From positions 310,001-374,000 of the forward strand of contig NZ_WARX01000006.1 of NCBI RefSeq assembly GCF_009720385.1: 64,000 nt of DNA. The letters are read 5' to 3'. Shown here in pieces: positions 7,682-15,801 of the stretch. The translations under genes and the position numbers were made by a program. The stretch is from Catellatospora vulcania. GTDB lineage: Bacteria; Actinomycetota; Actinomycetes; Mycobacteriales; Micromonosporaceae. Position 1 is the stretch's first letter; each line of letters begins with the position of its first letter. The notes below the pieces were generated by a model that was not told where the DNA came from, searched no databases, and saw only the letters and a program-made list of their open reading frames with translations.

Positions 7682-8959
7682 TCAGGCTGCCGGGATGGTG
7701 TTGGCGGCGGGGGCGGGGCGCTCGTCCTTGAACTCGTTGACGGGGCCGGCGGCGGAGTCGGTCTCGTAGACGGGGCCGAAGAACTCCTGGTTGCCGGCGG
7801 TGACCTTGGTCAGCTTGCCGCCGCCCATGCCGGAGTGGTTCTCCTTGCTGTAGCGGAACGGGGCGAAGCCGGGGCCCTTGAAGCCGCCCTTCTCCACGGC
7901 CGCGATCAGGCCCTCACGGGTGAGGTCCTTGCCGGCCGCCAGCAGCGACTGCACGAACAGGTACGCCACCGACATGCCGTACACGGTGTTGCCGTTGAAC
8001 GGGGCGCTGCCGTTGTACTGGTCGTGGATCTTCTTGAACGCCGCGGTCCACGGGTCGTTCAGGTCCACCGGCGACGGCAGGTTGGAGATGCCGACCATGC
8101 CCTCCAGCAGGACCTTGCCCTCACCGAGCACCTTGGACAGGGTCAGGTAGTCCGAGCCGACGTTGGACACGACCCACGACGGCTTGAAGCCGAGGCGGGC
8201 GGCGGTGCCCACGGACAGCGCGGTGAAGCCCGGCACGGTGGCCAGCACGACGACCTCGCACCCGGCCGCCTTCAGGGCGCCGATCTGCGGGGCGACGTTC
8301 TGGTTGCTGGTGACGTACTTCTCCTTGGCGACCACGGCGCCCGCGCCGAGCACCTGCTCGACGCCGACCAGGCTGTCCCGGCCGAAGTCGTCGTCCTGGC
8401 CGAAGAAGCAGGTCTTCTTGCCCGGGTGGGTGGCCTTGATGTGGGTGGCCAGGATCTTGCCCTCGACCGTGTAGTCGGTGTTGAACCCGAACGTGCCCGG
8501 GTACTTGTCCGGCTGGTTCCAGCTGCGGCTGCCGGAGGCGACGAACAGGTCCGGCACCCGGTTGGTCTTCAGGAAGTCCAGCACGCCGGTGTGGGTGGGG
8601 GTGCCCAGGCCGTTGAGGACGGCGAAGACCTTGTCCTCCAGCACCAGCTTGCGCACCACGGTCTGGGTGTTGGCCGGGTTGTAGCCGTCGTCCAGGAACT
8701 TGTACGTGATCTTGCGGCCGTTCACGCCGCCGTTGGCGTTGACGTAGTCGAAGTACGCCTTGCTCGCCGGGGCGATCTCGGAGTAGCCGGCCGCGGCGGG
8801 ACCGGTCAGCGGCATGTGCGTGCCGACCACGATCTCGCCGGCGGTCACGCCGGGCACCTCGGCCGGCGGGGTGTTCGCGTCCTCACTGCAGGCCGCGACA
8901 GCCGCGAGCAGCACGGCGGCCGTGGCGAGCGAGAGCCCGCGTCGGGTCAGGGCGTTCAT
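7682..8959 (-). CDS. ABC transporter substrate-binding lipoprotein (Liv type)
   Basis: Extracellular binding protein of 425 residues for a branched-chain-amino-acid-type (HAAT) importer. A signal peptide ends in the lipobox AVAAC (Cys24), giving a membrane lipoprotein. The mature part starts ITVG-like (GEIVVGTHMPLTGPAA) and has the periplasmic-binding fold features of LivJ homologues (FGQDDDFGRD, ALKAAGCEVVVLAT). The ATG at 8959 was chosen because the signal peptide begins there, although the frame is open further upstream. It is the last gene of a five-gene importer operon. Given the neighbouring acyl-CoA enzymes, the ligand may be a carboxylic acid rather than an amino acid (inference). Confidence 0.93.
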   Translation of the reverse strand: MNALTRRGLSLATAAVLLAAVAACSEDANTPPAEVPGVTAGEIVVGTHMPLTGPAAAGYSEIAPASKAYFDYVNANGGVNGRKITYKFLDDGYNPANTQTVVRKLVLEDKVFAVLNGLGTPTHTGVLDFLKTNRVPDLFVASGSRSWNQPDKYPGTFGFNTDYTVEGKILATHIKATHPGKKTCFFGQDDDFGRDSLVGVEQVLGAGAVVAKEKYVTSNQNVAPQIGALKAAGCEVVVLATVPGFTALSVGTAARLGFKPSWVVSNVGSDYLTLSKVLGEGKVLLEGMVGISNLPSPVDLNDPWTAAFKKIHDQYNGSAPFNGNTVYGMSVAYLFVQSLLAAGKDLTREGLIAAVEKGGFKGPGFAPFRYSKENHSGMGGGKLTKVTAGNQEFFGPVYETDSAAGPVNEFKDERPAPAANTIPAA

Positions 8960-9048
8960 GGGAAACACCGATCCTTCCGTCACGATTACATTGATGATTA
9001 TCGATATAACAAGGGTGGAGCGGTTGGTACGGTGGTGCGGCCGTGAGG

Positions 9049-10167
9049 TCAGCGGGCAGGCGCCCGCCGCCGGACCCTCGCGCCGATCCGGCGCAGCAGG
9101 CCCTGTACACCGCCCGGGGCGGCGATCATCACGACGATCAGGGTCAGCCCGAACACGGCCAGCGGGAGGTTGCCCTCCAGCCGCTGCGCCACCGCGGGCG
9201 ACAGGGACACCAGCTGCGCGCTGTCGTGGGTGAGGTCGGGCAGCGCGACGAGCAGGACCGCTCCCCACACCGCGCCCGACAGACTGCCCAGGCCGCCGAT
9301 CACGACGGCCATCAGCAGGAACAGCGACAGGGTCAGCGAGAACGCGCCCGGCGAGACACTCTGTGCCAGCAGCGCCATCAGGCCGCCGCCGAGCCCGGCG
9401 CTGGCCGCGCTCACCACGAAGGCCAGCACCTGGGTACGTCCGACGTGGATGCCGGCCAGCCGGGCGGCCACCTCGTCGTCGCGTACCGCGCGCAGGTTGC
9501 GCCCGACCCGGCTGCGCACCAGGTTGGCCAGCAGCAGCATGGTCAGCAGCGCCCCGGTCAGGGCCACCCAGGCCTGCCAGCGCTCGTTCGGGAAGTACAG
9601 CCCGAGCGACAGCGGCGGCGGCTCGACAGCCACCGACAGCCCCTGCTCGCTGTTGAAGGTCTCGTCGAAGGTGACCGTCGCCGCGGGCACCGCGACCGCC
9701 ACGGCCAGCGTCACGCCGGCCAGGTACGGCCCGCGCAGCCGGGCGGCGGCCAGCCCGATGACCGCGCCCGCGGCCATGGTGACCAGCACCCCCAGCGCCA
9801 ACGACAGCGGCAGCACTTGGTTGCCGGTGATCCCCTTGTCGGCGAACGCGTTCTGCGCCAGCGCCACGGTGTACGCGCCGACGGCCATCAGCGCGCCGTG
9901 CCCCAGCGACAGCTGCCCGTTCATGCCGACCAGCAGGGTCAGCCCGGCCGTCGCGCACAGGTAGGCGGCGACCGTGGCCAGCTGGAAGTTGCGGAACGGG
10001 TCGAGCTGCTGGGTGAGCAGGAACAGCAGCACCCCGGCGAGCACCGCGAGCACCAGGTGACGCAGCAGCGTCGACCCGCTCAGGAAGCCCGGCAGCGCCA
10101 CGGAGCGCTTCGGCGCAGGAGCGGGCGCCGCCGCAGGTGCGGCCGGAGTGATGGTCTGCTCGCTCAT
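9049..10167 (-). CDS. livM: Branched-chain-type ABC transporter permease LivM
   Basis: Integral membrane permease of 372 residues with about ten hydrophobic segments and a short Ala/Pro-rich cytoplasmic N-terminus. The LivM signatures GMNGQLSLGHGALMAVGAYT and the GGLGSLSGAVWGA segment of the coupling region are present. The start overlaps the stop of the preceding LivH permease (ATGA), and the binding-protein gene follows after about 90 bp. It pairs with LivH to form the translocation path. The family assignment is firm; the transported compound is unknown. Confidence 0.93.
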   Translation of the reverse strand: MSEQTITPAAPAAAPAPAPKRSVALPGFLSGSTLLRHLVLAVLAGVLLFLLTQQLDPFRNFQLATVAAYLCATAGLTLLVGMNGQLSLGHGALMAVGAYTVALAQNAFADKGITGNQVLPLSLALGVLVTMAAGAVIGLAAARLRGPYLAGVTLAVAVAVPAATVTFDETFNSEQGLSVAVEPPPLSLGLYFPNERWQAWVALTGALLTMLLLANLVRSRVGRNLRAVRDDEVAARLAGIHVGRTQVLAFVVSAASAGLGGGLMALLAQSVSPGAFSLTLSLFLLMAVVIGGLGSLSGAVWGAVLLVALPDLTHDSAQLVSLSPAVAQRLEGNLPLAVFGLTLIVVMIAAPGGVQGLLRRIGARVRRRAPAR

Positions 10168-11042
10168 GCCTGCCTCGCCACGGTGCTGGAGAAGAGGCCG
10201 CCCGGACGGACCAGCAGCACCGCGAGCAGCAGCACGAGCACTGCCATCGGGGTGACGTCGCTGCCCAGGTAGCCGCTGACGTACGAGAGGATCAGGCCGA
10301 CGGTCAGGCCGCCGACCACCGCGCCCGGTGGGCTGTCCAGCCCGCCGACCACGGCCGCGGTGAACGCGGACACGAACACCAGGTCCATGGCGTGCGGGTG
10401 CAGGCCCAGCTCGGTGGGGATGACCAGCAGCGCGGCGAGCGCGCCGACCGCCGACGCCAGCGCCCAGCCCAGTGTCAGCATGCCGCCGACGTTCACGCCG
10501 AGCAGCCTTGACACCTCGGGGGCGAAGGCCGAGGCGCGCATGCGCAGGCCGACGGAGGTACGCGTGAACAGCAGCGCGAGCCCCAGCAGCACCAGCAGCA
10601 CGGCCCCGAAGACGAACAGGTCGTAACGCGACAGCAGCGGCACGTCGCCCACGCTCAGCGCGTTGCGGCTGAACGGGGTGCCCGCGGGCAGGAACTCGTT
10701 GCCGTACACCATGCCCAGCACCGCCTGCACGACCAGGACCAGGCCCAGTGCCACGATCACCTCGGACAGCGGCGAGCTGTGGTCCACGAACCGCATCACC
10801 GCCCGCTCGACGACCACGCCGATCAGCAGCCCGCCGACCAGCGCCGCGGCGAAGCCCAGCCAGTACGAGCCGGTCGCCGAGGTGACGCTGTAGCCGGCGT
10901 ACGCCGCGGCCACCGCCATCGCCCCCTGGGCGAAGTTGACGATGCGCGCGGCCCGCCAGATCAGCACCAGGGCCAGCGCGAACGCGGCCAGCACCGCCCC
11001 CTTGGACAGGCCGTCGAAGGTGAGGAAGACGAAGCGGTCCAA
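10164..11042 (-). CDS. livH: Branched-chain-type ABC transporter permease LivH
   Basis: Integral membrane permease of 292 residues, typical for LivH. Hydrophobic segments run throughout. Family motifs include IVNFAQGAMAVAAAYAGY near the N-terminus and FTAAVVGGLDSPPGAVVGG in the C-terminal coupling region. It is third in the operon livG-livF-livH-livM-binding protein: 34 bp separate it from livF and it overlaps livM by 4 bp. It would form the heterodimeric membrane channel with LivM. Confidence 0.93.
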   Translation of the reverse strand: MDRFVFLTFDGLSKGAVLAAFALALVLIWRAARIVNFAQGAMAVAAAYAGYSVTSATGSYWLGFAAALVGGLLIGVVVERAVMRFVDHSSPLSEVIVALGLVLVVQAVLGMVYGNEFLPAGTPFSRNALSVGDVPLLSRYDLFVFGAVLLVLLGLALLFTRTSVGLRMRASAFAPEVSRLLGVNVGGMLTLGWALASAVGALAALLVIPTELGLHPHAMDLVFVSAFTAAVVGGLDSPPGAVVGGLTVGLILSYVSGYLGSDVTPMAVLVLLLAVLLVRPGGLFSSTVARQA

Positions 11043-11076
11043 CGGAAACCTCCTTCTAGCAGTCGTAGGGGCGGGC

Positions 11077-11802
11077 TCAGAAGCCCAGGTAGGCGTGGCG
11101 CAGTTCCTCGTCGTCGCGCAGCCGGTCGGCGCTGGTCGCCGTGACGATCCGGCCCAGCGACATGACCACCGCCTCGTCGGCCACCGACAGCGCGCTGCGC
11201 ACGTTCTGCTCCACCAGCAGCACGGTCAGCCCGGTGCTGTCGCGCAGCTGCCGCAGCAGCGCCATGATCTGCGCGATCACGCGCGGTGCGAGGCCGAGCG
11301 ACGGCTCGTCCAGCAGCAGCAGCTTGGGGCGGGCCACCAGGGCGCGGCCCAGCGCCAGCATCTGCCGCTCGCCGCCGGAAAGCTGGTGCCCGGCGCTGCG
11401 GCGGCGCTGCGCGAGCGGCTCGAACAGCTCGTACACCTCGGTCAGCGCCTTCGCCGCGTCCTCGCGGTCGCGCCGCCACAGGCCGCCGAGCCGCAGGTTC
11501 TCGTCGACGGTCAGCTCGGCGACCACGCCGCGGCCCTCCGGCACGTGCGCCATGCCCCGGCGCACCAGCTGCTCCACCGGCACGTCGCGCAGCGGCTGCC
11601 CGCCGTAGACGATCTCGCCACCACTCGGCCGGACCAGCCCGGACAGGGTGCGCAGCAGCGTGGTCTTGCCCGCGCCGTTGGCCCCGAGCACCGCCGCGAT
11701 GGTCCCGGCCCGCACGGTGAGGTCCACCTCCTGCAGTACGGGGGCTGCGCCGTACCCGGCGGTCAGGCCCTTCACCTGCAGGATCACGTCGTCAGCGGTC
11801 AT
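11077..11802 (-). CDS. livF: Branched-chain-type ABC transporter ATPase LivF
   Basis: Nucleotide-binding subunit of 241 residues, the normal LivF size. Walker A is GANGAGKTT, the signature is LSGGERQMLALGRAL, and Walker B is LLLLDEPSLGLAP, followed by an intact switch histidine segment (VLLVEQNV). It overlaps livG by 4 bp upstream. With LivG it energises uptake through LivH/LivM at the cytoplasmic face. Confidence 0.95.
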   Translation of the reverse strand: MTADDVILQVKGLTAGYGAAPVLQEVDLTVRAGTIAAVLGANGAGKTTLLRTLSGLVRPSGGEIVYGGQPLRDVPVEQLVRRGMAHVPEGRGVVAELTVDENLRLGGLWRRDREDAAKALTEVYELFEPLAQRRRSAGHQLSGGERQMLALGRALVARPKLLLLDEPSLGLAPRVIAQIMALLRQLRDSTGLTVLLVEQNVRSALSVADEAVVMSLGRIVTATSADRLRDDEELRHAYLGF

Positions 11803-12641
11803 GCCGATGCCTCCTGGCGGCTGAGGGACGGGGTGGCCGCGTCGACCTCGGCGCCGAGGTAGGCCTCGGCCACGGCGGGGTCGTCGCGCACCTCCTGCGG
11901 GGTGCCGGTGGCGATGAGCCGTCCGAAGTCGAGCACGGCGATCCGGTCGCAGACAGCCATCACCAGGTCCATGTGGTGCTCGACCAGCATCACCGAGCAG
12001 CCCGCCTCGGCCGGCAGGGTCGTGATCAGCGCCCCCAGCTCCTCGATGTCCTGCGCGCCCAGCCCGCCCGCGGGCTCGTCCAGCAGCAGCAGGCGCGGGC
12101 GGGCGGCCAGCGCGCGGGCCAGCGCGACCCGCTTGCCGACGGCATAGGGCAGCGTGCCGGGCAGCGCTCCCGCATACGCCGCGACGTCGAAGCGTTCGAG
12201 CAGCGTCATCGCCTGCTCGCGCAGCCGCCGCTCGTCGCGGTCGCTGCGGGGCAGGCCGAGCAGCCCGGAGAAGAAGCCGGCGCGGGCGGTGCAGGTCGCG
12301 CCCGCCATCACGTTCTCCAGCACGGTCAGCCCGCGGAACAGCCCGACGCCCTGCAGGGTGCGGGCGATGCCGAGGCCGGCCAGCCGGTGCGGCGCCGGCG
12401 ACAACCGCGTGCCGTTGAGCTCCAGCATGCCCGAGGTCGGCCGGACCAGCCCGCAGACCACGTTGAACAGCGTGGTCTTGCCGGCCCCGTTCGGGCCGAT
12501 GACGCCGACCACCTGGCCGGGGGCCACCTCGAGGGACACGTCGTCCAGGGCGGTCAGCCCGCCGAAGCGCACCCCGATGCCCCGCAGGAACAGGCTGTGG
12601 CCTGCCGCGTGTGTCTCGCCGGACGGCGGTTTCATCGTCAC
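11799..12641 (-). CDS. livG: Branched-chain-type ABC transporter ATPase LivG
   Basis: Nucleotide-binding subunit of 280 residues and the first gene of the importer operon. Walker A GPNGAGKTTLFN, Walker B LLLLDEPAGGL and the H-loop segment MLVEHHMD are intact. The ABC signature is unusual: where most LivG proteins have a serine/glycine LSxGQ-like motif, this one reads LPYAVGKRVALARAL. The protein may still work, because LivG family members vary here. An operator-like dyad lies 46-60 bp upstream of the start, placing the transporter in the putative TetR regulon. Confidence 0.93.
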   Translation of the reverse strand: MTMKPPSGETHAAGHSLFLRGIGVRFGGLTALDDVSLEVAPGQVVGVIGPNGAGKTTLFNVVCGLVRPTSGMLELNGTRLSPAPHRLAGLGIARTLQGVGLFRGLTVLENVMAGATCTARAGFFSGLLGLPRSDRDERRLREQAMTLLERFDVAAYAGALPGTLPYAVGKRVALARALAARPRLLLLDEPAGGLGAQDIEELGALITTLPAEAGCSVMLVEHHMDLVMAVCDRIAVLDFGRLIATGTPQEVRDDPAVAEAYLGAEVDAATPSLSRQEASA

Positions 12642-12686
12642 CTCTACAGGTCGGGATGTGGTCGATGTGAGGGAGGGCTAAGTTAT

Positions 12687-12701
12687 TACACTAGGAGTGT
12701 A
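12687..12701. promoter_or_regulatory. Putative TetR operator before the Liv operon
   Basis: TACACTAGGAGTGTA is a perfect 15-bp dyad (6-bp arms, 3-bp spacer) of the same form as the sites at 5286, 6175 and 15400. It lies 46 bp upstream of the livG start. The remaining 12702-12863 shows no gene. Confidence 0.65.
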
Positions 12702-12863
12702 GGTTTGAGAAACGGCTCGTCAATACCCTTGTTACGACCCCGTGACCTCACCGCACGAACTCGTTCAAATCATCTGTATCCGCAACCGCGACTGCCCCGG
12801 CATCCTTTCCGGACACCGCCAAGTCGATCTCTATATGCACACTCGGTGAAGCAACTTCCGTGA

Positions 12864-12939
12864 CCCGGCCTGCAGTTTCGGGGCAACTGCGGCTACCGCG
12901 TCGTGCATTCGCGCACTTTCCCCGAAACTGCAGGCCGGG
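12864..12939. repeat. Palindromic repeat, family E, copy 1
   Basis: Nearly perfect inverted repeat with about 20-bp arms (CCCGGCCTGCAGTTTCGGGG and its complement) around a 36-bp spacer. It lies just downstream of the acyl-CoA dehydrogenase stop. A weaker relative is at 25250-25314. It may serve as terminator of the acyl-CoA dehydrogenase operon. Confidence 0.7.
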
Positions 12940-12962
12940 GGGCGGGCGCGTGGGGTGTCGGG

Positions 12963-14177
12963 TCAGGCGGGGGTGAGGTCGGTGAGGGTGGCGAGGGTGG
13001 CGCGGTGGTGGGCGGCGGTGCCGTAGGCGACGGCAGTGCTCTTGGCTCGCTTCAGGTAGAGGTGGGCCGGGTGTTCCCAGGTGAAGCCGATGCCGCCGTG
13101 CATCTGCACGCACTCCTCCGCCGCCCGCAGCGCCACCGGGCCGCAGTGCGCCTGGGCCAGGGCCGCCGCCAGCCGCGCGTCGGGATCACCCTGCGCGGCG
13201 CAGGCCGCGGCATGGCGGGCCACCGCCCTCGCCTGCACCAGCTCCACCCACAGATCGGCGAGCCGGTGCTTGAGCGCCTGGAACGAGCCCACCGGCCGAC
13301 CGAACTGGTAGCGGGTCTTCAGGTGCGCGACCGTCGTGTCCAGACACCACTGGGCCAGCCCGAGCTGCTCGGAGGCCAGCAGCGCGGCGCCCGCGACCAG
13401 TGCGGCGTCGAGCGTCGAGGCGGCCCGATCACCGGCGGCCAGCAGCCGAGCGGGCGCGTTCCACATCGAGATGTCGCAGAGTGGCCGCGTCTCGTCCAGA
13501 GACACCACCGGCGTCCGGGTCAGCCCGGCCGCGTCCGCTTCGACCGCGAACAGCGCCCCGCCCGCCGGCACCAGCAGCACCCGCGCTCGCAGCGCGTCGG
13601 CGATGCTGCTCACCGTGCCGTTGAGCAGTGGACTGCCGTCCGCCGCCGTCGAAACCTCGACGCTCGGCAGCCGCAGCCGCGACTCCGGCGACGATCCGGA
13701 ACCCGGGGCCGACCCGAACACCGCCGACCGGGCTCCGGCCGTCGCTCCCCTGGCAGACACCGCCGACGATCCTGTCGGCGGCACGGACCCGGCCGGGCCG
13801 ACGTCGAACGGCAGGGCCAACGCGATGACCTCGCCACCCGCCAGTTCCCGCAGCAGCTCGCTCTCGCCGAGGTGCAGCAGGAGCTGCGCGGCGACGGCGG
13901 TGCCCAGGTACGGCACGGGTGCGGCGGCGCGGCCGAGTTCCTCCAGCACCACCGCGGTCTCGGCGAGGGTCGCGCCCGCGCCGCCGAGGTGCTCGGGCAC
14001 GGCGAGGGCGGCCAGCCCGGTCTCCACGGACAGCAGCCGCCACAGGTCGGCGTCGTCGGGTTCCGGGCTCTCGGCGACCTTGAGCACGCGCGCCCACGGG
14101 GCGTGGTCGGCGAGCATGGCCCGCACCGAGTCGCGCAGCTGCTCCTGCTCGTCGGTGTAGCGCAGGTCGAGGGTCAT
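12963..14177 (-). CDS. Acyl-CoA dehydrogenase, second subunit (FadE-like)
   Basis: FAD-dependent acyl-CoA dehydrogenase fold of 404 residues. The N-terminal helical domain covers about residues 1-120, and the C-terminal helical domain holds YQFGRPVGSFQALKHRLAD and the conserved HGGIGFTWEHPAHLYLKR segment. The middle beta domain is odd: residues about 126-172 form a Ser/Gly/Ala-rich stretch, and the usual flavin-contacting motifs of that domain are not recognisable. The start overlaps the stop of the preceding acyl-CoA dehydrogenase (ATGA). Such adjacent divergent pairs form alpha2-beta2 enzymes in steroid side-chain degradation (FadE26/27, FadE28/29), so a heteromer is likely here. Confidence 0.9.
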   Translation of the reverse strand: MTLDLRYTDEQEQLRDSVRAMLADHAPWARVLKVAESPEPDDADLWRLLSVETGLAALAVPEHLGGAGATLAETAVVLEELGRAAAPVPYLGTAVAAQLLLHLGESELLRELAGGEVIALALPFDVGPAGSVPPTGSSAVSARGATAGARSAVFGSAPGSGSSPESRLRLPSVEVSTAADGSPLLNGTVSSIADALRARVLLVPAGGALFAVEADAAGLTRTPVVSLDETRPLCDISMWNAPARLLAAGDRAASTLDAALVAGAALLASEQLGLAQWCLDTTVAHLKTRYQFGRPVGSFQALKHRLADLWVELVQARAVARHAAACAAQGDPDARLAAALAQAHCGPVALRAAEECVQMHGGIGFTWEHPAHLYLKRAKSTAVAYGTAAHHRATLATLTDLTPA

Positions 14178-15361
14178 CGGGGCAGGTCCTTCCAGGCGAC
14201 GCCGGTGTCCTGTCGGGGCTCGGCGGGCAGGCCGAGCACCCGCTCGGCGACGATGTTGCGCAGCACCTCGGAGGTGCCGCCCTCGATGGAGTTGCCCTTG
14301 GCCCGCAGCCAGCGATACGTGGGACCGCGGCCGAGCAGGTCGAGTTCCTCGGGCCGGTCGGCCCGCCAGTGGTCGTGGCGCAGGCCCTCCGCGCCGAGCA
14401 GCTCCACCTCGGCGCCGGAGATCTGCTGGGTGAGCGCGGCGAAGGCGAGCTTCATCGCCGAGCCCTCGGGGCCGGGCTCGCCCGCGGCCAGTTGCTGGCG
14501 CAGCCGGATGCCGGTCAGCCGCAGCGCCTCGGCACGCACCCACAGCCGCAGCACCTCGTCGTGCAGGGCGGGGGTGCGCAGCTCGGGCCGCGTACGCCAG
14601 GTGCGGGTGAGCACGCCGATCATCCCGCCCTCGCGGGGCAGTGCAGCCCCGCCGATGGCCACCCGCTCGTTCATCAGCGTGGTGCGCGCCACCGCCCAGC
14701 CCTCGCCGACCGCGCCGAGCCGGAGCTCGTCGCCCAGCCGTACGCCGGACAGGAAGACCTCGTTGAACTCGGCCTCGCCGGTGGCCTGCCGCAGCGGCCG
14801 CACCTCGACGCCGGGGGCGTGCATGTCGCACAGGAAATAGGTCAACCCGGCGTGTTTCGGCGCGGCCGGGTCGGTGCGGGCGAGCAGGATGCCCCAGCGC
14901 GCCTGGTGCGCCATCGACGTCCACACCTTCTGCCCGTCGACGAGCCAGCCGTCGCCGTCGCGTACCGCGCGGGTGGCGACGCCGGCCAGGTCGGACCCGG
15001 CGCCGGGCTCGCTGAACAGCTGGCACCAGACCTCCTGCGCCGTCCACAGCGGACGCAGGAAGCGCGCGCGCTGCTCGGCCGTGCCGTGGCGCAGGATCGT
15101 CGGGGCGGCCATACCCAGGCCGATGCCGATGCGGCGCGGGCTGTTGTCCGGCGCGCCCGCCGCGGCGAAGCGCTGGTCCACCACCGGTTGCAGCACCCTC
15201 GGTGCACCGAGTCCGCCGAGACCGACCGGGTAGTGCACCCACGCCAGCCCGGCGTCGAACCGTGCCCGCAGGAACTCCAGCCGGTCGCCCGCCACATCGT
15301 GCCCGGCCAGGAAGCCGTCGACCCGCTCCTGCAGGTCCTCGGCCGTAACCGGCTCCGCCAC
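14174..15361 (-). CDS. Acyl-CoA dehydrogenase, first subunit (FadE-like)
   Basis: FAD-dependent acyl-CoA dehydrogenase of 395 residues that would introduce an alpha-beta double bond into an acyl-CoA. It keeps the flavin-domain segment WCQLFSEPGAGSDLAG, the WLVDGQKVWTSMAHQARW core and the C-terminal EGGTSEVLRNIVAERVLGLP. The GTG at 15361 was chosen because a GGGAGGG ribosome site lies just upstream and because a longer start would run through the operator at 15400-15414. It overlaps the second dehydrogenase gene, suggesting an obligate partner. Confidence 0.92.
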   Translation of the reverse strand: MAEPVTAEDLQERVDGFLAGHDVAGDRLEFLRARFDAGLAWVHYPVGLGGLGAPRVLQPVVDQRFAAAGAPDNSPRRIGIGLGMAAPTILRHGTAEQRARFLRPLWTAQEVWCQLFSEPGAGSDLAGVATRAVRDGDGWLVDGQKVWTSMAHQARWGILLARTDPAAPKHAGLTYFLCDMHAPGVEVRPLRQATGEAEFNEVFLSGVRLGDELRLGAVGEGWAVARTTLMNERVAIGGAALPREGGMIGVLTRTWRTRPELRTPALHDEVLRLWVRAEALRLTGIRLRQQLAAGEPGPEGSAMKLAFAALTQQISGAEVELLGAEGLRHDHWRADRPEELDLLGRGPTYRWLRAKGNSIEGGTSEVLRNIVAERVLGLPAEPRQDTGVAWKDLPR

Positions 15362-15399
15362 GTGCCCTCCCACCCTCGGTCCCCGTTGAGCAAACTTGA

Positions 15400-15414
15400 T
15401 GCACTGCGAGTGCA
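15400..15414. promoter_or_regulatory. Putative TetR operator before the acyl-CoA dehydrogenase operon
   Basis: TGCACTGCGAGTGCA is a perfect dyad and the best example of the shared motif, 39 bp upstream of the GTG start of the first acyl-CoA dehydrogenase. It is followed by ATATAAG, resembling the flank of the SDR site. Confidence 0.7.
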
Positions 15415-15591
15415 ATATAAGCGCGGGACGGCCACGACGGAAGAGGGCGGGCACCGGCGATGATCGCGAGCCGCAAGACCGGTGATTTCGCCGATGTCTC
15501 CGGCGCGTTACGACCGGACAGTGTCCTGATCACCCAGCGTGCATATCGGTGCGTCCGATCGTCGCCGGGACAGGACGAGAGGAGACGTCAG

Positions 15592-15801
15592 GTGCCCGAA
15601 CTCGGCGCACGTCCGGCACGGCAGGGATGGCGGTGGCTGCTGCTGATCCCGATCCTCGCCCCGCTGCCGGTCGGCCTCTACAACCGGCTGGAGCCGCAGC
15701 TGTGGGGCGTCCCGTTCTTCTACTGGTACCAGGTGGGCTGCGCGGTGCTGGCGATGGCCGTCACCACGCTCGTACACCGGCTGACCAGGCCGGGGCGGTG
15801 A
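15592..15801 (+). CDS. Small membrane protein, DUF3311 family
   Basis: Small protein of 69 residues with two predicted membrane helices (WLLLIPILAPLPVGLYN and YWYQVGCAVLAMAVTTLV) joined by a short loop containing a conserved-looking WGVPFFYWYQ. DUF3311 proteins characteristically precede sodium:solute symporter genes and are thought to be accessory subunits. The GTG at 15592 was chosen for its GAGGAG ribosome site. Its stop overlaps the symporter start (GTGA). The molecular role is unknown. Confidence 0.85.
   Translation: MPELGARPARQGWRWLLLIPILAPLPVGLYNRLEPQLWGVPFFYWYQVGCAVLAMAVTTLVHRLTRPGR

Noticed and set aside
15460-15591. A longer N-terminus for the DUF3311 protein.
   Set aside because: The extra residues have no membrane or family features, and a good ribosome site precedes the GTG at 15592.
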